A stretch of 64,000 nt of DNA from Omphalotus guepiniiformis (Eukaryota > Basidiomycota > Agaricomycetes > Agaricales > Omphalotaceae): the NCBI GenBank assembly GCA_028554645.1, contig JAQOOI010000022.1, positions 868,001 through 932,000 of the forward strand. The letters are read 5' to 3'. Shown one piece after another: positions 44,891 through 57,736 of this stretch (position 1 is its first letter; each line of letters starts with the position of its first letter). The translations under genes and the position numbers were made by a program. The notes beneath the pieces were generated by a model. It ran no database searches. It had not been told where the DNA came from and saw only the letters and a program-made list of their open reading frames with translations.

Positions 44891-47800
44891 ATGTCGTTTA
44901 GAGCAGTTCTCTATGCGTACATTTTGGGCGGCTTCACCTTCATCCCTCTTCTCCTATGTGGCCTGATCGCATTCACTGTCTATACTTCTGTTCCAATCGA
45001 ACATGCCGATTCTAGTGAAAACTTGGAGGTTTCTGGGCAGGAAGGCTCGGAGACGACCCCTGACGCAGCGCCAGCAGACCTCGTTGACCTCCCAAAGACT
45101 CGCAAAGGGTGGCTCACCGTCCGGAGGACATTCCAGGAATCAGCTTTCGATGGCGGCTATGTTACTCTCGTCCGGTCCTTTCTTGATGCCAGGTCCAAAG
45201 ACCCGAAGAGGTCACGACCGAAGGACATGTGGTATGTGGTACTGAAGGGCAAGATCCTCTATTTGTATGAAGACGAAGGCATGACAGAATGCGAGGCAGT
45301 CATTCAGATGGGTAGTCATGACGTGGTAGTATATCCGGAGGGTCTCCTAGACGGTGAACTCTTCACGAAACGGAATGCCATCTGTCTAAAACCTCGGGTA
45401 TCTCAGGATGAGAAGTTTATGCCGAGCTTGACGAAGGAGATGAAGCTGGAAGAAAGGGAAGACAAGGCTGAGGAACTCAGTGTTGGCTCCGGGATGCAGG
45501 GCAGGGAGAAAGAGAAGTTATCAGAGCAGGAGAAAGCCAAGGCGCTAGGGAGCGAAGAGGCGATGGATTCGGAAATGCCTTGGTTCATCTTTGTACGGTC
45601 GACTGTGGAAATGGAGGATTGGTATTTTGCGCTCATTCATGCATCAAACCACACGGCTCAAACGGCCTATCTTGCTCCCCTTCACGACGTGTTCCAGCCT
45701 TCAGATATGAATCATCTCGTATCGACACTGGACGAACAACCAGATGTCATACCAATGAGGTGGTTCAATGCGCTACTTGGCCGAATCTTCTACAGCTTCT
45801 ATCGTACACATCATCTCGAGGCATTCATCATTGGCCGGCTTATGAAGAAGCTCTCCAAGGTCAAACGTCCTGCTCTTCTTAACGACATCGTTGTAACCGA
45901 GGTTTCTGTTGGTAACAAAACGCCGACCTTTAGCAAACCAATGTTGAAGGAGCTCACAAAAGAGGGCGACTTTTCAATGGAAGTGCACGTCGCCTACAAG
46001 GGCGAGATTCGGATTACAGTGGAAGCCACGGCGACAATCAATCTAGGTGCTCGTTTCAAGCCATACGCAGTGAAGCTGGTGTTGGCGGCAGTCCTGAGAG
46101 AGCTCGAGGGAAATCTGCTTGTGAAAGTGAAGCGACCACCGAGCAATCGGATTTGGTACGCTTTCACGCAAACCCCGAGGATGGTGCTCAATGTAGAGCC
46201 TATCGTCAGCGATAGGCAAATTACTTGGAGCATGATTCTCTCTACCATCGAGTCAAGGCTGAAGGAAATTGTGATTATCTTTATCCTACCTTTTCGAAAA
46301 TGGAATGCTCATCGTTGTTCACATTTAGATTCAAGAATCCGTGGTTCTACCCAACATGGATGATATAGCATTCTTTGAAAGTCTGTCCTACCAAAATCGG
46401 GGTGGGATATACTCCGATGCTACCCGACATCTCAGAGAGCCGACTGTTTCCAATGCCGACGAAGCGATCTTTGAAAGTGGGCCTCCAATCCGAGAGACAA
46501 TTTCTTCAGATAGCAAAAACTCAAGTAACGGTGATGCGAAGCCTGAACCACCTCCTGTACAGAGGACTCAATCTTTATATGAGTCTTCCACTGCGCCGGA
46601 GGCTCCACAGATTACTTCGACGCTAACCTCACCCGAGGAAAGCTCTTCCTCTGCCAACCGTCGTAGAACGTGGTTCTCGAGTGTCCGTAGCACGGATATG
46701 AAAACTCTCATCGAGCAATCATCAGAGGTGGATGAGTTACAAGCGCAACGAGGAAGGACGTTGGATGCGAGTGATGATACTTCAACGCAACCAAGGTCGC
46801 AGTCTACTCCGCTTGAGCCGGAGGGCAAGAAACCTCAGATCGCAGATGAGACGGCTGGATCTTTTCCTGCACTCGTTGAGCCCGCTGTGAAATCACGCTC
46901 TTCCTCACGGCACTCTTCGGCGCGAGATGTAACGCCCGCATCTTTGGATGAGGGTATCTCTGGCTCGCTTACCGAACCCTCAACTATGACTTCTTCGTCT
47001 AATGTTGACCGTAATCTGAACCCAAGCCCTACTCCGAATCCTCCTTTAAGTCCTACCTCCTTCCTGTCCACATTTAAATCACGTGCAGCGGACAAGCAAG
47101 CATTGAGTAATACTGCGAAAGAGGCGATAAAGAAATGGGGCGTGAACTGGGGTGGGTTGAAGAAGAACTCTGGGGCAAGTCAAGGACAACTGGAGGAGAT
47201 GCCCGATCATGGATCAGTGGAAGGGTCAGCACGATCACAAGGTCATGCTCGCAGTGACAGTTTTGATTCCACCCCTGATGTTATGCACAAGACACGAGCT
47301 AGCTACGCAGAAGTGAGGGCGGCTGTTGCGGAGCGGAGAAACAAGCAGGCGTCTACAGCTTCAGGATCAGATGATGAAAGCTCTTCGAGCCAAAGACATG
47401 TGCCTCAGACGGACTCTTCTTCAAAACCTATGTCTATTCCTTCCCATAATGGTTCTCTTTTATATCCAGATACAAACCTCTCATCAAGATCGTTACCAAG
47501 CACCTCTTCTTCAACGCCCACTAGTTCACACACACATAAATCCACGTCGCAATTGGAACAGTCTTCGATTTCTCTCGGAGCCCATGAAGTTGAGCGACAG
47601 AGCGAAAGTCGTGCCTCTGTTGCTTCTGCTGGCAAGCCTCAGTCCAATGACTCTGCTTATTCTTTGAGTTCAGAAGTCCCTGCGCCTTTGCCTCTCAACG
47701 GAGCGGATGATGCGCCTCCTCCTGCTTTCTCGCCGATCCATGTACAGCCGCAAGCCAAAACAATGTCGATACCGGGGATCCACGCTAGCCATAAGGGAGA

Positions 47801-48656
47801 CGTCATGTCCATGGGCTATGTTGCGCCTGTCCCGCCAACAGAGAGACAGAGGAAGGTCTCTTCCACCTCACAGCCGTTATCCTCAACCTCTTCTTTGGGA
47901 ATAGCATCTTTGGGCGCAAACTCACTGTCAAAAAACCCGAAGATTCAGAGCATGTATCGGTTATGGAAGCAGAAAACGTCGCCCCAAGATGGACAGAGTC
48001 AAGGATCTTCTACTTCAGAACTCAACGCAAGTCAAGACTCTGACACATCACTGGACTACCGAACCGCGTCTTCGACGGCGGATACACTGTCTTCTACCAT
48101 GCCAACTTCAGTTGCCCCGACAATAGCAGCACCTCCGCCATCATTAGCATTTTCTCATCGACCAACACCTCCCCCGCTGCCTGCTCGCCCTAACCCTGTG
48201 ACAGTATCACCAAGTAGGCCGCCGCCTTTGCCTTCCCGAACTTCATCTCGAGTAAGTGCAGGCACGGCGATGAACGTACAACAGGCCGTAAACCAGCTGT
48301 CCTCGGACCAGCCTTCGACGTCAGCACAGGACGCACTGAAAGAGATTGCGACGAAAGACGACCACACACGGAAAAGGGCGTCTTTGTCGTTCTCTGCGGA
48401 TGCCGGATCACTATCTGCATCTCCGCCGTCCCCGACTCGCAGTCGGCGTGCGAGTGCAGGTGTTGTTCCGTCATCGCCTGTAATGCCGCTAGCTGCAGCC
48501 ACTACGGCTAACGAATGGGTGCATCAGTCCTCGTCGAGCACTGATATAGATCCATCTCAGGCTTGGGGTCTAGAAGATGACGAATTGCTCCTTGATTTAC
48601 AGTCAGACACTTCTGCTTCTCCCTCGCATACTCTTCAGATACAGGCTTCTGCGTGA
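44891..48656 (+). CDS. NVJ2: NVJ2/TEX2-like SMP-domain lipid-transfer protein
   Basis: Exons 44891-46270 and 46329-48656, 1235 residues. An N-terminal membrane anchor ([20 protein letters not shown]) is followed by a PH-like domain ([52 protein letters not shown]). The SMP lipid-binding domain begins around [18 protein letters not shown] and includes [21 protein letters not shown] and [19 protein letters not shown]. Yeast Nvj2 sits in the ER at nucleus-vacuole contacts and moves ceramide under stress; TEX2 is the animal relative. The C-terminal half, after the single intron, is a long Ser/Pro/Thr-rich disordered tail. Poly-Ser and proline-rich [10 protein letters not shown] motifs could bind SH3 domains. 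Length is typical for basidiomycete family members. Confidence 0.9.
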
Positions 48657-48988
48657 ATCGAACTTCATCACATACTTCATCTGTTGTATATTATTATCTG
48701 CGTGCATCCTGCTTTCTCTCTTTTCTGGTAACACAACTCATAGCTCCTTTCCTTGCCGCTTGCGCATTGTATAACGTCGCATCATGGTTTTTTTGTTCCG
48801 TTCGCGGAAGTTATCAACACTATTATTCTCCGGGTTTACAAGACTTAGTGATAGGTTGACTTTATTGGTTGAATATCTGTATTTCCGTTAATGGGTTAAT
48901 CAAGTACTGTTGCATAGCTCAGAAGATATTACAACGTGATGCAAAACGCAATTCATACCATGGGTCTGAACCTTGTGAAAGCACAAAA
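48657..48988. other. 3' flank of NVJ2
   Basis: Presumed 3' UTR of NVJ2 with T-rich downstream DNA up to the tRNA. No further gene. Confidence 0.45.
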
Positions 48989-49092
48989 TGACGAGAGTGG
49001 GATTCGAACCCACGCCCCGAAAGACCAGATTAGGTGAGCATCTGATGCTCTGGTCCTTAGTCTGGCGCCTTAGACCGCTCGGCCATCTCGCC
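48989..49092 (-). tRNA. tRNA-Leu(AAG) with a 24-nt intron
   Basis: The minus strand gives a complete tRNA: acceptor stem GGCGAGA pairing with TCTCGTC (one G-U), D-arm box A GGCCGAGCGGTCTAAGGC, anticodon stem CCAGA / TCTGG, anticodon AAG at 49058-49056, a long variable arm as in tRNA-Leu, and T-arm GTGGGTTCGAATCCCAC. Position 37 is followed by a 24-nt intron (49054-49031), the canonical 37/38 place. The discriminator is A at 48989. CCA is not encoded, as expected for a nuclear gene. Internal A and B boxes provide the polymerase III promoter. Confidence 0.95.
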
Positions 49093-51206
49093 ACATTAAA
49101 GGACACATGCATGATGATCGTTACCGGCCACTTACATTACGGAACCTTTTACCGAGGTGGCAAAGCGTTGCCTAGCAACCGAATGAATTGATCAAAATTG
49201 TATACTTAGATTAGATACAATAACTTGCAAGAATCCCCTAGATCAGTTATCAAGGTTGAAGTACATATGTATAACCTGAGCATGATTACATATGTTCTGC
49301 TCCTAAGCTTCACTGAGAAATTTCAATATAAAAGCGACCAGACCGAAAGCTCCTGAGTAAGAATACCTACAGCGTAAGTTTAATTATCTTCCGCCGGTAC
49401 GCACCGGTATAGAGCAGCATCGGTGTACGGACCGTATGTACTAGGCGTACTTAAGTGCTCCGGAGATAAAATGGTCACCCGAGCTTTTGTACATGAAACC
49501 AAGTGAAGTGCGGTCTTAGTACAGTAGTCCAGGCTTGGAAAAGCTTGCTGTAAATGGCTACTTACGTAGGGATAAAAGATGGGCCAACTCATCTGGGCCC
49601 CCGGCCGTCAAGGCAACCCAACAGAGCATTGCCATTTGGGCGGGGCACGATTTCTTCATGCTGTTGGCGAAGTGAATATTTCGAGAAGACAAATTACACT
49701 CTCACATATGCTGTAAGTATACAGGCGTTCGCCGTCAGCAATACAAACGAAGTCCCGTTTGGAGATATCGATTTCCCGGGCTCAGCACGGTGTTGAAATG
49801 GTTAACAGCAGTAGGTCCATCGGACGGGTCAACCCAGCCACTTTTGAGTTACGTGTGTTGCCCCCCCGGGCAATCGCGCCAGTAGCACATAACACCCAAA
49901 GTTCTGAAGTTTTATTTTTTCTGTTCGCCACGTCGTACCGTACAGCGTGTTAATGAATCGTCATCATTGTCATCATCCTAATCGTGTGAGTGTTACCATC
50001 CCAGGCCAAGGTACCCAAGGAACGTACTTGTAGGGAGCGTAGTTGTTGTCGGAAGATCTTGCGGTTGATTGGATGTTCCACCGACCGAGATACATAATTG
50101 CAACACACACACGCAGAAGCAGTGCGCTAAATTCGGCGAGTATCAACTCTTCGACACGATCGTAAGTTATATTTCATTCAGCTTTGGTTTCAAATACGGT
50201 CCCGCTCACCCTCCTTTTCTGTCCAGTGCAGTTACCACGACTGTTTCCCGACTGTTTCTCTCTTGTCTCGTGCGATTCTTTGGGAAAGTGTAGCAAGCTT
50301 CAAGGAATCGGGCTTCTAAATTCCAGCTAAATAATTTCAAGTCTGAGTAAGTGTTTCATCACCTCACCTTCTCGCGCTGGACATTCGTACATTAATCACA
50401 TACAATGGACCATGCCTTCTACCTTGCATCTCACAGTACCATCCACTCCGCTTCTTGAATTCCCCGAATATACATCGCCCATTGACTCTTCCACTAATTG
50501 ATTCATTCGCCACCTTTCCCCTCTTGGTACGACAGCTCTGACAAGCCATCAACACGAGGAAGTAACGGGAGTAAGTGCTTGCTTTGACATTGAACCAGGC
50601 AGCTGATCATGAGGGCGTTCATTTCAGCGTTCAAAAATCAACGCAAGTGCCGAGAATCCAACACGATTGTCTCTGGCTAACTTGCGGACAACGTGTGCTT
50701 GTGACGATAGTTTAGGCGACGGTTAATTGTTTGTGGTGCAACAGAGTGTAACAGAGGGGACACCTAAACGTCGTATGTGCCATAATGATGATAGTTGCGG
50801 TTCTTGAGCCACTGATCTCGAGTATTTCATCATTGAAGTTTAGGCGTCTCAAGAACTCTGATCGAATTGAGGCCAGGAGGAACTACATATTAATCAGTGA
50901 ACGTGGCGGGCGTAATTTATCGTGCAGTCCATCACTTGAGACTTTCGAGGCAGAACCCAAGGGAAGGATTGTAAGGGTCCGTCTGCATAGCATAAATAAT
51001 TGGAAGAATTGTAAGGCCACGCTCAAGTCTCGGGTACGGCAGGAACCTGAAGAAGCGTGTCCAGTGCAGACGTCCAGTGTATCGTGAGTCGGTCTTTCCG
51101 GGAATGCCAGTGGCTTCGTGGCTGAGATCTCTTGATGAAGATTTTGTTATTAACCAAGAGCTGTCCCAGTGGTTAATACTATATCGTTGTGGTGGTTGAG
51201 TGCCTA
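49093..51206. other. Gene-poor region, 2.1 kb
   Basis: No protein gene can be supported. Frames are short and interrupted, and I found no paired terminal repeats. It separates the NVJ2/tRNA block from the disordered-protein block and includes the next gene's promoter. Confidence 0.4.
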
Positions 51207-52280
51207 ATGAAGTTCACCTTACCACCTTCCGCATACTTGCCTTCATCTTCGTCTGCGGCTACACCCCTACCGGCACCTTCAACCAGGTCATCAAAATTGA
51301 AACGCAAGCCCAAGCCTCTCTCGCCGGTATCGGGATTATCGGGATTTGATATACCAAGACCAAAGTCATCCCCAAGCGCGTTTACCGAGTCACCTTTAAA
51401 CGCGACGCATTCAGATGCATCTCCGAGGAGCCTCCTTCCACGATCCGTGTCGCGCGAATTAACTCCACTTCCTATGTTACCACCCAGTGCGCCACGTAAC
51501 AGTCAGCCAGCACCATTAGCACCCACACCGAGACTGGCGTCGTTGACTATATCTCCTGACCTGGATGCGCTGCTTGCACACGACGAACTCATACGAAAGC
51601 GGCAGAGTCAGGTTCGATCCGGGTCCTCTGGTACACCACCACCACCTAGGTCGCCTCAGACGCCACGATCCCAGATATCTTCTGTCGGGAGTTTGAGTCC
51701 GGGAACACCTTGGAACGGGTCCACGCACACGCTGAAGACCTATGCGCATTCACCAGTGTTGGGAAGTTGGGGTGCTGGGAGGGTGGACGAAGAAAGCAGA
51801 GAGCCGGTGCTGCAGAGTCTTCCTGCGCCGCCGCCGAAGAGAAGGACCGTAGGAAGACGGGCGACAATTGGTGGAGATGAGAAAAGAAGTTCAGTGAGAA
51901 ACTCAACTTTTCAGCCTCCACCACCGAGTCCGACGTCGACAATGGAGTCACGTCGAGAATCATTTTCACTTTCGGAGATGGATAACCCATACATTAACCC
52001 GGCACCGTCAGTAGAAGACGTGCAGAGGATGAGGATGGGGACCTTGAGTGAGAGTCTGACGACGACGAGACAGACAGACAATCATGCATCAACACAGCAT
52101 CACACTGCTCACCGTGGATCCCATCTGTCTGCAGTAGGCGATCATGCAGCAACGGAGAACTATAAATCGGAGCAGCTGCCTCTATCTTTTACTTTTAATA
52201 CATCCAAGAGCAAGAGCAGGGGACGGCTTTTCAAAGAAAAGAAAAAGGACGGGAAGAACATTAACGTTTCTAGTGCGTAG
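51207..52280 (+). CDS. Uncharacterised Ser/Pro-rich disordered protein
   Basis: Intronless frame of 357 codons starting MKFTLPPSAYLPSSSSAATP. Rich in Ser, Pro, Arg and Thr with RSPQTPRS and PPPKRRT phosphorylation-like sites, no domain and no membrane segment. The basic RGRLFKEKKKDGKN tail could bind nucleic acid or membrane. It lies 211 bp upstream of another disordered Ser-rich protein on the same strand. Function unknown. The start is the methionine that leaves a short leader; the upstream GTG-initiated frame is not used. Confidence 0.55.
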   Translation: MKFTLPPSAYLPSSSSAATPLPAPSTRSSKLKRKPKPLSPVSGLSGFDIPRPKSSPSAFTESPLNATHSDASPRSLLPRSVSRELTPLPMLPPSAPRNSQPAPLAPTPRLASLTISPDLDALLAHDELIRKRQSQVRSGSSGTPPPPRSPQTPRSQISSVGSLSPGTPWNGSTHTLKTYAHSPVLGSWGAGRVDEESREPVLQSLPAPPPKRRTVGRRATIGGDEKRSSVRNSTFQPPPPSPTSTMESRRESFSLSEMDNPYINPAPSVEDVQRMRMGTLSESLTTTRQTDNHASTQHHTAHRGSHLSAVGDHAATENYKSEQLPLSFTFNTSKSKSRGRLFKEKKKDGKNINVSSA

Positions 52281-52491
52281 CGATTATACCCGACAGGATC
52301 GTGTACAGCAGTTAACGGCTAATAAATTGTGCTGTTTTTTCCCTTCTTTCTTCATTTTCTTCTCGCCTTCAGAGACATCTGACACGGAAGTAAGGGTCCA
52401 GACCACGGGAAAGTTGGAGTCAAGCGCAACATCGAGAATTTACCCCCAAGAATATTCATCCCACTCTCGCCAGCACACGAATAACGAAGAA

Positions 52492-55400
52492 ATGGACACG
52501 ACGAGCAACGGAAAACCCTGGCGACGAGCACCCCAGCCAGGGTCGGAACTCGCTGATTCCCACGCATCCACCCATTCGCATTCAAAATCAACGACGTTGA
52601 GCGAGTTTTACTTCGTCGACGAGGACCCTTACAGTCCTCCTCCTGGGTCTACTTTTTCTCCTGCTTTCTCTGCAGAGGACGCTGCTCGTATATCCATATC
52701 CAGCACTATATACCCTCCTTCTGACCATCTCGACCTTGACCTTGACGAAGACGACCCTTACGACCTTTATAACGAACAAGATTTTGAAGTCATCCCCACG
52801 CCCAGAACACACTCTTTCAATATCTCTAGTCCACGAGACAGAGTCTCCTTCATCGAGCTTACCTCACCCACTTTCGCACCAGAAGAAGGCGGATATTCAA
52901 ATATGTCGTTCCGTGACCGGTCTCCTAACGGTTCAATCGGTTCCAGTTTCAAGCCCCCTATACCTACCACACCCAAACCCGACTTTACCATTACCGCTCC
53001 TCAGCTCAAAAGTTCATCTCGTAAATCCAAGTCGAAAAAGTTTTACTCTGAAGAATCACCTGCCATGGGTGGTGAGCTTCCACCCACAACAAACTATCTT
53101 GCTGCCGAGGATCGAGCAGACCTTATCCGGAAATCTCGCAAGCTGACTCGTGTGTTTGGGCAGACGCCCAGGGGGACCCTGGTCAGCCCCGGTCCACACT
53201 CTAGCTCTGTCGTCGACACATCCTCCGGACAGAGCTTTCTCGATATCTCACCTACCCGCCATAGATCAGCCTTTTCTATTGCGTCCTCTGTGGTCGATGT
53301 ACGCCCCAATCTTCAACATCAGTCCTCTACATATAACTACACTACACCACCTTTGGCGTCGTCGTCGTCCTTGGCCGAGAAGCGTCTGGGTCATAGCAAA
53401 CCCATACCAAAGTCGGTGTGGCCTCCTCCGGCGTCTGGAACGCAGTACCTTACTGCCGCAGGAAGAAGACATTCGACGCCACTGACGCCAGATGAATTCG
53501 ACTTCCTGAATGATCTCCATCACCGGGATCCAATTAGTACTATTGGAAATACAAAGAGTGCCTCGGACAGAGAGCCCGATGATGCAGTGGCGAGTGACGG
53601 ATACGAGGTGGAAACAGAAGAAGTTGGGGGTGACTTGATTGAGATCGGAACGCAGGAGGGCGAGGCTCGGGTCTCAACAACTTCTCTTGGCCAAGATATC
53701 TACACGTATGGCCCAGTGACACAGGCTAGTGATTCACGGTCAAGCTCAAAGGCCAACTCCCGACAAGGGTCTACCAAGGTAGCTCCTGTTTTGTCACCCA
53801 GTGTAATGTCCTTCATGGACTTGTCAGACGGGGAAGAAAGTGTGCCAGCGAACAACGGAAAGGCCAGCGGTAGTGGTGGGAGAAGAAGGGGTGATGATGA
53901 GAACTCTGATGTTGTCAGGATAAAGGAAAGCTCCATGACGGGATCTAATCCTGATTCTGGTGAGTCCCAAAAATACTTTTTGACAGCCTGGCATCAGTGT
54001 TGGCACATGTACTTCCATTTTCGTATCACTAACACCACCTCTTTTCCATCAAAAGCAGGATCCAGTGTTAGAACAGGTGCTCCTATCGTAAGCATAGGCG
54101 TGTCTGCCAATACTCACCCTACTGAGTTGATTGAGCTCGAATCGCAGTTGTCTCATTCACCGATCAAAATACGGAACAGGAAGATGTCTGATTCAAGCTC
54201 TTCTGTGAACTCTGGTCGCACGTCGAGTTCCTCACTCTCGTCCATTGCGTTCGCCCCTACTAGTGCGAATCCCAACAGTCTGGGCTTTGCCCCTAACGCT
54301 CACTCAGGGTCGGGTTCGAGGCTGCCTGCTGTGCCAAGTAACTTCGACTTTTATTCTTCATCTACTCCATCGTTGCATCACCAATATTCAATTGACTCCT
54401 TGTTCGAAGAGTCTGCGCTGCCTCCAACGAGCTTGCCTGGTCCCTCGCTGTACCGCTCGCTTTCTCTCCTCTCACTCACTCCTGAGGAGCTCGCGGACGA
54501 GGAGAAACGGAGGAAGAGAGAGAAGCTTGCCAAACTACATCGGTTCCTTGGGTCGAGAGTACCAGCAAACCTTGTGCTAGGACTTAGTGCTGACAACCTT
54601 GGGTTCGTGCTTCCACCAGAGATGGATGTTTCGCCTTCAGCTTCTGGGAGTGGAGATGAGGGTGGGAAGAAGGCGTGGCTGAGGCGGAGAAGGAGCAGCT
54701 CGAGTGCGGCTCTGGGCGCTGGGTGGTCAGATGCTATTGATAGGGTCAAGGATGACCTAGGGGATGAGGAGAGAATGGTCAATGTGCGGAGAGCAGTCAA
54801 GATGGAGAAGGTAAAAGTGTGTTAGTTCTTTGTACGAATGTAGATCTCAAACCGTCCTTGCTTTCCGCAGGTATTCGGCGTCGCCCCGCCCCCGACTCTT
54901 TACCATACAAGAGGACATGCGCCTTCCGCTTCTGTGTCTGTGGCGAACCTTCATGCTTCTAACAAAACCTCATCCTCGTTGGGTTTTGTCGCACCCAAAC
55001 TGCTGTCCTCATCTTCAGCTGATGATTACTTGAGCCCCAACAAGTTTGCTCCAAACCCTGGTATGCCCGGTAGCGGAAGCAAGTCATCTTCGAGCAAGCC
55101 TAAGAAGCCAAAGAATAGTAGTCGACCTAGTACTGCTGATTCGACGAAGGAGTTGCTGCCGAAGGGAGATCTGACCTCGACTGGGAGTGCTGAAGCGAGG
55201 AAAGGACAGGAGGGTGTGGTGAGGAGGGCTCGTGGTGCTTCGTTAGTGTATACACACTATCAGCATTCCTTGAACAGCTTGAATGACATTCTAGATCGGG
55301 ATGAGTTCTTCCCACTTTTTTTGTTTAATACATCACTGAAGATGTAATGGATTGTTAGGATGATAGAGAATCACTTGCAGAGTTGCATGACTACCTCAAC

Positions 55401-55949
55401 AACACCGACCTCGACGTGAACCTTGACTTTGGCCTTGGGGTTCTTGATTTGAACAATGTAGATGTGGATCTCGCACAGCTCTCACCTGCGGCACCTCTGC
55501 CGTCTACCAATGTCACAGGACGTGACAGGGCCATGTCTAATGTTTCGATCAGATCCGAACGGCGACGGTCCCTTCCCGCACGTACCTCGTTGATATCGAT
55601 CTCCTCGCAGTCTGTCCACTCGTCCGACTTGGATGTAAGTATGCCTATTACGGGCACAGGGATTCCCTCCCCTGACGCGAGGCGCGCGGAGTTCCAGACG
55701 CGTAGGAGGCGAGCAGCGAAGTTGACACAGTTCTTTGGAGTGAATTATAGGGATCTGATTAGAGATGTGTTGGAGAGTATTGAGAATGGGTTGGAGCATG
55801 AGAGGAGGAGGGGGACTATTGGAGCTGAAGAGGCCGAGGTGGGTTTCTCCTATTCTCTTAATTCGGTGAACTAAATTGTGTTGACATTTGTGTAGGATCT
55901 ATTGCAAAAGTTACGCACGCTCAGGACGAAGAGGGATGGGCTGGTTTGA
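52492..55949 (+). CDS. Large Ser-rich protein with three K-L-x(3)-[FL]-G motifs
   Basis: About 1,050 residues. Exons are 52492-53960 (donor gtgagt), about 54058-54810, 54871 to about 55303, and from 55363 to the last joint near 55838/55898 (approximate). The protein is mostly disordered (Ser, Pro, Asp rich). Three spaced copies of a conserved basic-hydrophobic motif stand out: RKSRKLTRVFG (about 53128-53162), KREKLAKLHRFLG (about 54519-54556) and RRRAAKLTQFFGVNYRDL (about 55708-55760). The third is followed by a predicted helix RDVLESIENGLEHERR, and DLLQKLRTLRTKRDGL ends the protein. No domain I can name. The repeated motif may be a short docking element for a shared partner. Stop TGA at 55947-55949. 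Confidence 0.65.
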
Positions 55950-57736
55950 TCTGTGCTACATATAACTATCTACTTGCCGGTTGCTACTAGTGACACGGGG
56001 AGCAGGTTTTCGTTCATCTAAGATATACAATCCGCTTTACAGGGTTGGTCACATTCATTTTCCCGTTCCTTTTTCCCCTCTTTTCTTCATCTTGTACATA
56101 TATACATGCATAGGCATAGCCTGTTATCTCAAGACAACCTTGGAGCGTCTCTTGGTTATTACCACTGGCATGAAATTTTTTTGGCCGTTTCATTCATCGG
56201 CTCCAACCGATATCATTGTGCTCATTATTTGATAGCTTCAAGCAGTATTTGGATAAAGTGTAATGTATAACACAGAGGGTGATATGAGGCACGATGCATC
56301 CGAATATCCTTGAAATGAGAGTTATCAGCCTGAATGAGGATATATACAGCTTTGACACTACCATGTATGGAATTTCATTCTTGTTGTCGTCTTCCTTTAA
56401 AGGTCAGTCCAATTTGCCCTTTCGTGAATGAACTTTAACACTCGTTATTTCAAGAGAGCCGTTTACAGCACCAATACTAGTAGGTCTGCCAGTGGCGGTA
56501 AGTATGGGCGTGTGACCAATTTGTAGATAACACGGTATGTTGAAAGTTAGAATTATTACGCGAATCGATAGCGGCGCTTTCGAGTATGTATGAAGCAAAC
56601 ACTGTGAATATCATGCCGGGTTAGAGTTCTACGTGCTTTACAAAACAGTACCTTTGGAGCAATGAACCTGACTCGAGTACGGTAGTCGCTTCTATGTTTG
56701 AAGATTCCTCCATATGCGTTTGGTCTGACTTGCAAGTTGCTCCAGGAAAATCGCAGTATAGTTGTCCCCCCCCCCACTCCATACTCTCATGACAACTTAT
56801 AAGCCCGTTGAAGGTCTCGTGAGACGCCAACCGGGACGGTAGCAAATTACTGACCAGATTCTGTGTAACTCTGTTCTATGAATATGAATTTGTAGCTGCC
56901 GACATCCACAACCCGGAGATTCAGAGATTTCCTCGATAAGCTCCGAGAAGCAAAGGAATCCAGATCTGAAGTTTCTGTAGCCTACCTGCGCATCGCGAAG
57001 CGGTATGTACCTTGTCGCACGGCATAGGAAAGGTCATCTGAATCGCCTTAAAGTATCAACGTGGGAGAGAGTTGAAAAGATGTTCCGATTCAAGAAATCC
57101 GTTTCTTGTGCGCTGAATAGCCGCACTGTTTTCCATCGAGTTCTTGACGACCTTGATTAGCGCGTGTAGGTAATCTAAGCATGAACAAAGTCAGTCTGAT
57201 CATTGTATAAGTCTGCAAGTAAAGCCTACCTGTTACTGACCCAAGTCTTAACTGTCAGGAATTGGAAGACAACTATCTTCATGGGCATTGAGCACACCGG
57301 AAGTTGCACCCAGTTTTATGGAAGACCTGATACTCTCTGAATTGTGATTCTGTCAAGTGACCAAAATGATACTCTCCAAGGCTCCATCTGAAATAACCAC
57401 GTTCATTTCCTCTGGCATATATGTACGTAACTTCCTGGAACTTGGGAGACAAAAGCTTGATATTCAGAGGGATGCGTCTATATGAGGAAAGAGCTGTATC
57501 GTGAACAATTCAGATATTTCAAGAACCGGTATATGTTTTATCGCGAAGAGAGGTGAAGAGATGAAGTGGATAAAGTGATTTTTAATTACATAAATTAAAA
57601 AGTGGGGGGAGAGAACACGTGAGAAGGAGCGAATACGATTGTTTGAACTCCATAAAGCTAGTTCCCTCCTACTTAGTACCTTATGCTATGCAGACTTTTC
57701 CCCTCAAGATAACGCGTTCTTCTACACTCTAGCTCC
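55950..57736. other. Intergenic region upstream of FAB1
   Basis: About 1.8 kb, AT-rich with a 10-base C-run (about 56766-56775). One short segment (about 56896-57000) is open and flanked by acceptor/donor-like sites but lacks any partner exon. No gene is supported; it includes the FAB1 promoter. Confidence 0.4.

Noticed and set aside
52144..52491. 5' extension of the three-motif protein
   Set aside because: It would overlap the preceding Ser/Pro-rich gene in another frame, and its composition changes at the ATG at 52492.
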